Assembly (NCBI RefSeq): GCF_963676275.1
Contig: NZ_OY781091.1
Coordinates: 1,466,775 to 1,530,774 of the forward strand
Source of the DNA: an uncultured Cohaesibacter sp.
Lineage (GTDB): Bacteria; Pseudomonadota; Alphaproteobacteria; Rhizobiales; Cohaesibacteraceae
Length of the DNA: 64,000 nucleotides
Reading direction: 5' to 3'
Every line of letters begins with the position of its first letter. Positions within the stretch are counted from its first letter, which is position 1. A program made the position numbers and the translations under genes. Below, one piece after another: positions 9,402 to 16,666 of the stretch. The notes under the pieces were generated by a model. It was not told the origin of the DNA. It was given only the letters and a program-made list of their open reading frames with translations, and made no database searches.

Positions 9402-9571
9402 TGGCCACTGAAAATGCTGCGGCTTGCTCGAACGGCAGGAATGCGGAAGCTGGCTTGCAGCAAATGCCAACTGACGAACGGCGGCTCTGGGCCGCGATTG
9501 CTAAACGCAAGCTAGGATGAGTGTTTTCGATGATGACGCGGTGCTCCAGACGGCAGGGAGCCCTCTTTGCC
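9402..9571 (+). repeat. Dispersed intergenic repeat, copy A
   Basis: Shares ordered blocks with 11662-11839: TGGCCA, AAAATGCTGCG, AACGGCA, CTGGCTTGCAGCA, ATGAC.GCGGT, CCAGA..GC.GGGAGC. The long collinear match with many substitutions marks it as a diverged member of a repeat family. A third, shorter copy is at 10941-11025. Confidence 0.65.
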
Positions 9572-9704
9572 AGAAGAGTACATCGACGCATGAAATTTAG
9601 GCTCAGATGCTGTAGACGCCTCCTAAAGGATCAACGAAATCCCACCTTCACACATCAGAGCCAGCGGCGGGCGTCAACAACATCAGAGCCTAAAAATTTC
9701 GTTT

Positions 9705-10223
9705 TTAATAACCACGCCAAATTTTGCCGCAGTTAGTCATGGGTACGAAAGCCAAATTCTTTGAACTCAAATTGCGGAATTGCTCTGACTTAAATCCAGA
9801 GGGGCCTCTATTTTCCAAAATCCAAGCCCGGTCTTCCGCTGTGAGCCCATCTGCATCAGCTCGAAATTCGACTTTTACAAAGCCAACGGAATAGCCAGTC
9901 AATCTACGAAAAATACCAATTGATATTCCTTTCCAACCGGTTGGGGACATCTCACAACAATTTGGATTTTTCTGAACAAAATCCTCATAACTCTGATACT
10001 CGACGTGGTTAACAATTTTTTTCGAGAAAAATCCCGGAATGCGAAATCTTTGGGGAGGGTAGTGTTCGTAGACAGATCGCATGGCAGCCTCGAAAAATTC
10101 TTGATCTTGTAGCCATCTTCTCTGGTCAGTACAGAAATCGTTATAGACAAGTATTTGGCGGAAAATGAGAAATGCTGCCAAACAAAGCAGAAGCAGTAAT
10201 GGTAATCTCCTTTTGGGCTGCAT
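9705..10223 (-). CDS. Hypothetical membrane-anchored protein
   Basis: Not recognised; 172 aa from the ATG at 10223 (an ATG eight codons further upstream, at 10247, would overlap the neighbouring broken gene). A hydrophobic segment at about residues 8-24 (LPLLLLLCLAAFLIF) suggests a signal anchor. The rest is a soluble domain rich in aromatic residues with four scattered Cys (FCTDQRR, NPNCCEM, TNCGK). It follows the frameshifted gene at 10225-10862 with no gap, so the two were probably one operon. There is no helpful functional context. Confidence 0.5.
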   Translation of the reverse strand: MQPKRRLPLLLLLCLAAFLIFRQILVYNDFCTDQRRWLQDQEFFEAAMRSVYEHYPPQRFRIPGFFSKKIVNHVEYQSYEDFVQKNPNCCEMSPTGWKGISIGIFRRLTGYSVGFVKVEFRADADGLTAEDRAWILENRGPSGFKSEQFRNLSSKNLAFVPMTNCGKIWRGY

Positions 10224-10224
10224 T

Positions 10225-10862
10225 TTACTTTTTCCTGTAATGGCCATGAACTAGAAATTGATAAAGAGGTGGATCAGATGCATATGGCCCGGGCACTAAA
10301 TGTGGCTCTTGATAGTCTGATAACCATGGCAACAGTTGCCTGATCCCCTTCGTTAACGGCTCGAATGTAATCATTATGCTTGCTACGAGGAATTTGACAT
10401 GTTCCAGAGTGCCTGCCGACAAGCCGAACAAGACTTGAAACGCCTCTTCTGTTGTTCTTCTCTAGCAGATTGCAAGCTCTTATGACCAGAAAATTGAATA
10501 CGCCGCCCCCTGAAAGAGCCATCTTCACGGGCGGTTGCCATAAGAGCAAAAACGGATTTCTTGCCAGGCAAATCCACGATGACAGCCTCACAAGATGTCC
10601 GCATGCTCAACACGCCAAGGCTCAACGGAACTCTGTCGCAAATTATGAAAAACTTCTGCACACCACTACCGGTGACAGGAACGCCATCCACTTCAAAAGT
10701 CACATCAAGACGGTAATGGACACTGCGCCACGGCATATACAATTCAACAGCCAGCCAGCCGCAAAAGAAGAGAGCTGTAAGCCACGCGAACGAGCGCTTT
10801 GTCCTACCACTTACATTTACAATCATTGCGTCCATTAGGGGATGTTTATTTTTTACCACCAT
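10225..10862 (-). pseudogene. Frameshifted paralogue of the gene at 23766-24497
   Basis: Read in three successive frames, this stretch reproduces the intact protein at 23766. Frame 1 (10862 to about 10512) gives RLDVTFEVDGVPVTGSGVQK, then CEAVIVDLPGKKSVFAL. Frame 2 (about 10516 to 10316) gives GGVFNFLVIRAC, LVRLVGRHSGTCQIP and VNEGDQATVAMVI. Frame 3 (about 10341 to 10225) gives LLPWLSDYQEPHL and HGHY. The counterparts in the intact copy are RLEVTFEVDGKPVTGSGVQR, GGYNFLIEIAC, VRFVGRLNRTCDIP, SDETDPASVKRVI, LPWISEYEGDRL and HGYF. Two frameshifts, the second with loss of about 30 codons, make it non-functional unless the assembly is wrong. Confidence 0.8.
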
Positions 10863-10940
10863 AACTTGATGTGGCTGAATTTCCCATTGTCGATTTTGCA
10901 GTGCATGTCTCGAAAGTATGCCAATCTGACACCGGGGCTA

Positions 10941-11025
10941 TGAAAATGCTGCACCTCGGTCGAACGGCTGCAATGGGGAAGCTTGCTTCTGGGATGTAAC
11001 CTCTGTCGAGAGGCCGGTAAGGGCC
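10941..11025 (+). repeat. Dispersed intergenic repeat, copy C (short)
   Basis: Begins TGAAAATGCTGC, then GTCGAACGGC, GAAGCTTGCTT and GGCCGCGAA in the order seen in copy A at 9412-9515. Only the left half of the longer element is present. Confidence 0.5.
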
Positions 11026-11293
11026 GCGAAATTTCGAGTTGATTGGGTTCGAACATTTTCCTTTGGTACTCCGCTTTGAAATGGAAATAGCAAGAGACTT
11101 GAGATTTGATCTCATGGGGAGCCAACCGCACGAACCTAAGCCTCCATTTGCGATATTGATTTGCCATCTAGCATTTATGCATATCAGGCTTTTCTGCTTT
11201 CGATTTCAAGAAGCATGAATTTTAACTAGCTCGACGCTTGTCGGTGCGCGAAGTGGTCAGTTCCGCGGAACTCGACCTTTTTGTTTCCCGCCT

Positions 11294-11446
11294 ATGCGCG
11301 AGAATGTCGGCGCGACATCCGTCGAATTCACAGATGAAGAGCTGGCAGAACTCAATACGGCGGTTCGGGCAATCGAAATCAAGGGCGCTCGCCTGCCTGA
11401 TGCCGTTCAAGCCATGTCCGGCGTAGAGGCTCCGGAAAAGATGTAG
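11294..11446 (+). pseudogene. C-terminal remnant of an aldo/keto reductase
   Basis: The frame from 11294 to the TAG at 11446 reads MRENVGA, then EFTDEELAELNTAVRAIE, GARLPDA and AMSGVEAPEKM. This is the last helix region of AKR13-type aldo/keto reductases (compare [20 protein letters not shown] in the intact enzyme at 55874-56863). Only about 50 residues of roughly 330 remain, with no catalytic barrel upstream. It is a decayed fragment, not a gene. Confidence 0.65.
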
Positions 11447-11661
11447 ACCGACAACAACGGTTTCAACATACGTTGACTTTCAATTCTAGTCTCTAGCCAA
11501 TGCCCCATCTCGGTTTAAAAGAAGAATTCCGGACTGAGGTGGGGATTGGGCCGATACATTAACTGCCAAATGATGAGTAAGCGTTCGGTAACCTACAGCA
11601 AGATAAACAAGCGGGAATGGAAGCCCGGCGCAAACAGCAATCGCTGCATTTTACACTCAAC

Positions 11662-11839
11662 TGGCCACCCTGCTACTAAAATGCTGCGCTCTGCGCTAAC
11701 GGCAAGAATAGGGACACTGGCTTGCAGCATGTGTAATACGATGAATGACCGGATTGGGCCGAGAATGCAATTCACGAGCCGGGATGAGCGTTTACCGGTG
11801 GTGACGCGGTGTACCAGATGGCTGGGAGCTCCTTTTATG
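11662..11839 (+). repeat. Dispersed intergenic repeat, copy B
   Basis: Collinear with copy A at 9402-9571: TGGCCA, AAAATGCTGCG, CTAACGGCA, CTGGCTTGCAGCA, GATGAGCG, GGTGACGCGGTG and CCAGATGGC.GGGAGC. It contains a short extra segment near the middle relative to copy A. Confidence 0.65.
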
Positions 11840-12374
11840 ACCTTCGGAATTATGGTTTGTTGGTAGCGCTGAAACAGTGATCGGAAATCGCACCACACCG
11901 CCATCATGCGAGTTTTGATGAGCAGCAGCAGATTGCTGCTCGGATGCAGACATTTGTACTGGATACCGCCTAGCTTGCACGCAAACTTCATCGGCACGGC
12001 CTTCCTATGCCGTCTCGTAGGAAATGCTCATCCTGATGTGTCCTTGTTGGCTATGGATTCAAGCGTGCTTTCATAAGCCTCCACTCATGCTTCGTTGGGA
12101 ACAGTTGAGCAGCGCTGATAAGTGTTTTCATAATCGGTAAATGTTGGCAACAAGGGAAAGTATGACTCACCAGGAGGCGGGCCGTTCATAAATAGGTCTT
12201 TGTCGCGAAGGCATGTTTTCATCGAAAAGGGGACCGTTTTCTAGAAATATACGCCCCCTGATTCAGTGATGAATATCGCTTTGTGGCCGAACCTGCATTT
12301 CGAAGATATCGACAGTAAAGGGTGTCGGCTTCTCGATCCCTGCAGATGCTGACAAGGCGCAATCGCAGCGCATT

Positions 12375-12674
12375 GTGGATCATATCCGCCGGAAGCCGAA
12401 GGCTGCGAATAGGATTGGGCAACGGATGGGCTCCATGCTCGGCAGATTGACCAAGATATTGAAGGAGACGGCGGAAAGGATCAGAAATTGTGAGGCCGAA
12501 CTCACGCATATCTATGAAAATTTGCCTGAGTTTATGCAGGCTTTTGGAAAGGGAATGAGCCAGCAGGAGTTTAACAATATGATGATCAAGCTGAAGGTTG
12601 CGCTTGCAATGAAGACAATCCGGGACGGGCTCAAGCGTGGCAAGACCGGGAAAATGGACGTGGAGGAAAGGTAA
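12375..12674 (+). CDS. Doubtful small helical protein
   Basis: A GTG-started frame of 99 aa; the open frame extends left to 12273 without an ATG. The sequence is charged and helical (GRLTKILKETAERIRNCEAE; GMSQQEFNNMMIKL), with the regular look of real protein. However, no ribosome site precedes the GTG and no family is recognised. It may be the tail of a decayed gene. It lies about 270 bp upstream of the defence operon on the same strand. Confidence 0.3.
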   Translation: MDHIRRKPKAANRIGQRMGSMLGRLTKILKETAERIRNCEAELTHIYENLPEFMQAFGKGMSQQEFNNMMIKLKVALAMKTIRDGLKRGKTGKMDVEER

Positions 12675-12887
12675 TAGCTTGTTCCCGGCGGTTTGCGTGA
12701 AAGCTGAAGCGGCGCAATTCATCGGGGGAGGATCTATCTGCTTGAGTCCATAAGCCGATGTCGTGGGTTGGTAGATACTTCTAATAGAGGCTTTGAGAGA
12801 AGGACTTTCCGAAGGTAGGTGGATTAATCTGAAAAGTTGCTCCTTTTGTCTATTGCGTACATTGGTTTAAATGTGATTATCCTGAAA

Positions 12888-12907
12888 TGTATTTTGTATA
12901 AATACAA
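12888..12907. promoter_or_regulatory. Palindromic operator/promoter of the defence operon
   Basis: TGTATTT (12888-12894) and AAATACA (12900-12906) form a perfect inverted repeat with a 5-nt gap; the overlapping TTGTAT-AA-ATACAA is also a perfect palindrome. It ends 36 bp before the methyltransferase ATG and includes a TATAAA-like -10 sequence. It is a plausible repressor site on the promoter. Confidence 0.45.
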
Positions 12908-12942
12908 TTTATAGATTCATTCTCAGGAAGCCAATTAAGCCA

Positions 12943-15711
12943 ATGAATGCCGTTGAGATCGAGGAGGCCGTATCGCGGCTAGCCGAACAGCCGTTTGATG
13001 CTGAAGCGTTCCCATATGCCTTCCTTGAAGCCTTCGACAACAAGCCGACGACGATCAAGCGGTTGAAAAAGGGCGAGACCAATTCTTCCAACATCGAAGG
13101 CGGCGTGCTTCAGCGCAACCATATCCATATAGCGGTTGCGCCAAAGGGCAAGGTCTCGGCCATGTTGACCCGCTTGAGGGAAAGCCCCGCGACCGCCAAG
13201 GCAAAGGCTAAATTCATCCTCGCGACTGACGGCGAAACACTGGAAGCGGAAGACATCAACTCCGGCGAGACGATTGCCTGTGACTATGCCGACTTCCCGA
13301 ACCATTTTGGCTTCTTCCTTCAACTGGCAGGTATTTCCACTGTCAAGCAGATCCGGGAAAGCACCTTCGATATCCGCGCCACAGCGCGCCTCAACAAGCT
13401 ATATGTTCAGCTGCTTGAAGATAATCCTGACTGGGGCAAGGCGGATCGCCGCCATGAGATGAACCATTTCATGGCACGGCTGATCTTTTGCTTCTTCGCC
13501 GAGGATACTGACATTTTCATCGGCGGCAATCTCTTCACTGCCACCATTGCGCAGATGACCGCACGGGACAGCTCCAACACCCATGAGGTGATTTCGGAAA
13601 TGTTCCGGGCGATGAATCTCAAGAGTGACGAACGGGAAGGGAGTGGCCTGCCTCGTTGGGCCGATAGCTTCCCCTACGTCAACGGTGGCCTCTTTGCGGG
13701 CGATTGCCAGGTACCGCACTTCACCAAGATTGCCAGGACCTATCTGCTGCATATCGGCAATCTGGATTGGACCAAGGTCAATCCGGACATTTTCGGCTCG
13801 ATGATTCAGGCGGTGGCCGATGATGACGAGCGCGGTGCGCTGGGCATGCACTATACCTCAGTGCCCAATATCCTTAAGCTGCTCAATCCTCTGTTTCTGG
13901 ATGACCTGCGCAGCAAGCTTGAGGAGGCGGGCGACAGTCCGCAGAAACTGTCCAATCTGCGCAAACGGATGGCCAGGATCCGGGTGTTTGATCCGGCCTG
14001 CGGCTCGGGCAATTTTCTTGTCATCGCCTACAAGCAGATGCGTGAGATCGAAGCCGAAATCAACCGGCGGCGCGGCGTGCCAGACCGGCGCACAGAAATC
14101 CCCCTGACCAATTTCCGCGGTATCGAGATCCGCGATTTTCCGGCCGAGATTGCCCGCCTTGCTCTCATCATTGCCGAATATCAGTGCGATGTGCTCTATC
14201 GCGGCCAGAAGGAGGCTCTGGCCGAATTCCTGCCACTCGACAGGCAGAACTGGATCACCTGTGGCAACGCCCTTCGGCTCGACTGGCTGAGTATCTGCCC
14301 GCCGACTGGCTCAGGCGTCAAAATGAAGAGCGATGACCTGTTCGAAACGCCATTGCTGCAGGCGGAAATCGATTTCGAGAATGAAGGTGGCGAAACCTAC
14401 GTCTGCGGCAATCCGCCTTATCTCGGTTCGACCTGGCAAAGCAAAGAGCAGAAAGACGATCTGAAAAGCATCTTCGATGGACGCACCAAAAGCTGGAAGT
14501 CGCTGGACTATGTTGCTGGCTGGTTCATGAAGGCAGCGGACTATGGCCTTCACACCCAATCGGTTGCTGCCTTTGTGTCAACCAATTCGATCTGTCAGGG
14601 CCAGCAGGTGCCAATCCTCTGGCCGCTCATCTTTAGCACCGGCCATGAAATCGCCTTTGCCCACACTAGCTTCAAATGGGCCAATCTCGCCAGTCACAAT
14701 GCGGGGGTGACTGTGGTGATCGTGGGAATTTCAAATCATGAGGGGCGTAACAAGAGGCTATATTCTGCTTCTTTCGATGGAAGTACAGTTCTGAAGTATC
14801 AAGAGAATATAAATGCGTACCTAGTCGGTGGAAAAAGTATTGTCGTCCATAAGGCTGCAAAACCGCTAAATTCTCTATCGGAAATGAGTTTTGGAAACAA
14901 AGCTGTTGACGGCGGAAACTTAACTATATCTCGGAATGAATTAGATGAATTGGGTCTATCTTCCAGTAAAATTCTTAGATTTATTCGGCGTTTTTACGGA
15001 TCTGCTGAGTTTATTCGTGGTTTAGTGCGGTATGTAATATGGATAGAAGATCAAAACCTTGATGAAGCCAACCAACTATTGCCGATAAGGCAACGTGTTG
15101 AAGGTGTTCGCCAAATGCGCCTCGCAAGTCCAGACAAAGGTGCGAATGAAATGGCAAAACGCCCGCACCAGATGCGCGAAATGAACTTCGGTTCTTTCCA
15201 AGCAATTGTGGTTCCTCGTGTTAGTTCCGAAAACCGGGACTATCTGCCTGTTGGCCTAGTCGAGGGTGGAACAATCATAGGAGATCGAAACTTCGCCCTC
15301 TATGACGCCCCACTCTGGAATATGGCGCTGATTGCATCGCGGCTGCATTGGGTCTGGATCGGAACAGTTTGTGTTCGCATGCGTACCGACTTCTCCTATT
15401 CCAACACCCTCGGCTGGAACACCTTCCCTGTTCCCAAACTCACCGAGAAGAACAAGGCCGATCTGACCCGCTGTGCCGAGGAGATCCTGCTGGCCCGCGA
15501 GGCCCATTTCCCCGCCACCATCGCCGATCTCTACGACCCTGCCGCCATGCCTGATGATCTGCGCGCTGCCCACGAGCACAACGACGAAGTGCTCGAACGC
15601 ATCTATATCGGCCGCCGCTTCAAGAATGACACCGAACGGCTGGAAAAGCTGTTCGATCTTTACACGAAAATGACGACGAAGGTTGAGGAGGCGAACGGTG
15701 CTACCGATTGA
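12943..15711 (+). CDS. MmeI-like class I SAM-dependent DNA adenine methyltransferase
   Basis: DNA methyltransferase, 922 aa, first gene of a four-gene operon. The N-terminal 330 residues are the MmeI-type N and helical spacer domains. Motif I FDPACGSGNFL is near residue 350 and motif IV GNPPY near 490, typical of N6-adenine methylases. Residues about 590-800 should be the target-recognition domain, and the C-terminal 120 residues (NTLGWNTFPVPKL onward) match the family's end. In MmeI the N-terminus carries a D...ExK nuclease; here I see TDGETLEAED and no clear ExK, so cleavage probably comes from the downstream GIY-YIG genes. Bases 14720-15330 (the recognition domain) are far more AT-rich than the flanks. 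Start chosen at the ATG with AGGAAG upstream. Confidence 0.85.
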   Translation: MNAVEIEEAVSRLAEQPFDAEAFPYAFLEAFDNKPTTIKRLKKGETNSSNIEGGVLQRNHIHIAVAPKGKVSAMLTRLRESPATAKAKAKFILATDGETLEAEDINSGETIACDYADFPNHFGFFLQLAGISTVKQIRESTFDIRATARLNKLYVQLLEDNPDWGKADRRHEMNHFMARLIFCFFAEDTDIFIGGNLFTATIAQMTARDSSNTHEVISEMFRAMNLKSDEREGSGLPRWADSFPYVNGGLFAGDCQVPHFTKIARTYLLHIGNLDWTKVNPDIFGSMIQAVADDDERGALGMHYTSVPNILKLLNPLFLDDLRSKLEEAGDSPQKLSNLRKRMARIRVFDPACGSGNFLVIAYKQMREIEAEINRRRGVPDRRTEIPLTNFRGIEIRDFPAEIARLALIIAEYQCDVLYRGQKEALAEFLPLDRQNWITCGNALRLDWLSICPPTGSGVKMKSDDLFETPLLQAEIDFENEGGETYVCGNPPYLGSTWQSKEQKDDLKSIFDGRTKSWKSLDYVAGWFMKAADYGLHTQSVAAFVSTNSICQGQQVPILWPLIFSTGHEIAFAHTSFKWANLASHNAGVTVVIVGISNHEGRNKRLYSASFDGSTVLKYQENINAYLVGGKSIVVHKAAKPLNSLSEMSFGNKAVDGGNLTISRNELDELGLSSSKILRFIRRFYGSAEFIRGLVRYVIWIEDQNLDEANQLLPIRQRVEGVRQMRLASPDKGANEMAKRPHQMREMNFGSFQAIVVPRVSSENRDYLPVGLVEGGTIIGDRNFALYDAPLWNMALIASRLHWVWIGTVCVRMRTDFSYSNTLGWNTFPVPKLTEKNKADLTRCAEEILLAREAHFPATIADLYDPAAMPDDLRAAHEHNDEVLERIYIGRRFKNDTERLEKLFDLYTKMTTKVEEANGATD

Positions 15712-16666
15712 AGCCATCAAGGCAAGCCCGGCAGAGGTCTGGCTTACCAGTTTTTATGGTTTTACGCCCGAGCTCTGGGGATTTCTGGGCTTTTCAAACC
15801 CAGGGAACAGGAAATCCTTCATCAAGGAGGCCGCCGACGGTGCTCTGGTCGTCATTTATGGCCACAAAAGCAAATCTCCGAAGGACATGCAAGGGTACAT
15901 CTTGGGTGTCTTGCAGGTTTCGCGTCGCATCAATCACGCTCAGGCATTCATGGATCCCATTGAATGGAAAATCAAGGAAACCAATGCCGACTCCAAGGGC
16001 AAATGGAATGAAGCGGTCAAAGCAACAAGAGCTTGGCGCGTTGTTCCAGAATCTTATGTATCGGTTGATGAGTTTGCCGATGAAACCTATTCGAGGGAAA
16101 AAGCTCAGTCCATGGGCTCACTTCCTGCGCGCCTGACTCAAAAGGAGGCTCTGAAGCTCCTCGATCTGGTCCTGGTTGAAACGCCAGTGTTTGGCGAGAC
16201 GCCGATCGATGCGGCTTCTCCCGTCCTGGCCCGGACTCTTTTCTCTCCCTCGAAGGCAGGCCCGATTTCTCAAGAGGGCTATTTCTGCAAAGAAGCGGAG
16301 GGGCCCAAGCAAAACTACATTCTCAAGCTGGAAGGTGACACAAGTGCTTTTCTTGGTCGGCCTTCTGAAGGCAGTATCATCATCAAGGTCGGCCTGTCTT
16401 GCAGCCCCTATACGCGCCAGAGAGCCTTCAATGCCTCCCTGCCAGCAGGCGCCTTTTCCTGGGCTTTGATGAGGTCGAATGAATTGGACGGTCGTCCTGC
16501 CTATCCATCCTCCAAAGCAGCTTTGGCGGGAGAAGCGGCTATGAAGGACTATCTTGCCAGAAATGGCATGTCTCTCGGAGGCGAGTTCTTTTTGGCAAGT
16601 CAGGATGCTATCGCCGACGCGTGGAAGTACGGCATAGGTGCCGCAGAAAAGGGGTATTATGACTAA
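15698..16666 (+). CDS. PUA-like N-domain plus GIY-YIG/T5orf172-like C-domain protein
   Basis: 322 aa, starting GTG at 15698 inside the end of the methyltransferase, six bases after a perfect AGGAGG. The C-terminal third contains IIKVGLSCSPYTRQRAFNAS (about residues 226-245) and then LPAGAFSW. This resembles the core of the T5orf172/GIY-YIG nuclease fold (KIG-x-T-x-xP-x-xR). The N-terminal 110 residues (VWLTSFYGF, DGALVVIYGHKSKSPKDMQG, YILGVLQVSRR) recall PUA/EVE-like domains, which in other proteins read modified bases. Both domain calls come from visual pattern only. It ends 8 bp inside the helicase gene. A nuclease or modification sensor of the system is the likely role. Confidence 0.55.
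   Translation: MLPIEAIKASPAEVWLTSFYGFTPELWGFLGFSNPGNRKSFIKEAADGALVVIYGHKSKSPKDMQGYILGVLQVSRRINHAQAFMDPIEWKIKETNADSKGKWNEAVKATRAWRVVPESYVSVDEFADETYSREKAQSMGSLPARLTQKEALKLLDLVLVETPVFGETPIDAASPVLARTLFSPSKAGPISQEGYFCKEAEGPKQNYILKLEGDTSAFLGRPSEGSIIIKVGLSCSPYTRQRAFNASLPAGAFSWALMRSNELDGRPAYPSSKAALAGEAAMKDYLARNGMSLGGEFFLASQDAIADAWKYGIGAAEKGYYD

Larger units (their letters stand above)
8977..9704. other. Gene-free stretch made of decayed repeats
   Basis: No convincing coding sequence on either strand. Open frames here (for example one over 9137-9520) run through repeated GC-rich words and have no recognisable protein character. The stretch holds a two-copy 53-bp repeat and one copy of a longer repeat that recurs near 10.9 and 11.7 kb. 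Confidence 0.6.
10863..12942. other. Two-kilobase gene-poor stretch
   Basis: Apart from the repeat copies, an aldo/keto reductase remnant and one doubtful small frame, I see no gene here. Open frames are short, on both strands, and without family signatures. The composition shifts from place to place, as expected for a decayed junction between the export locus and the defence operon. Confidence 0.5.

Noticed and set aside
9137-9520. 127-aa open frame on the + strand
   Set aside because: It runs through the repeat units, is Arg/Cys-rich without family pattern, and equal frames exist on the other strand.
12219-12722. 167-aa minus-strand frame opposite the small helical ORF
   Set aside because: Composition looks like an antisense shadow; the + strand frame has the more protein-like pattern, and even that is doubtful.
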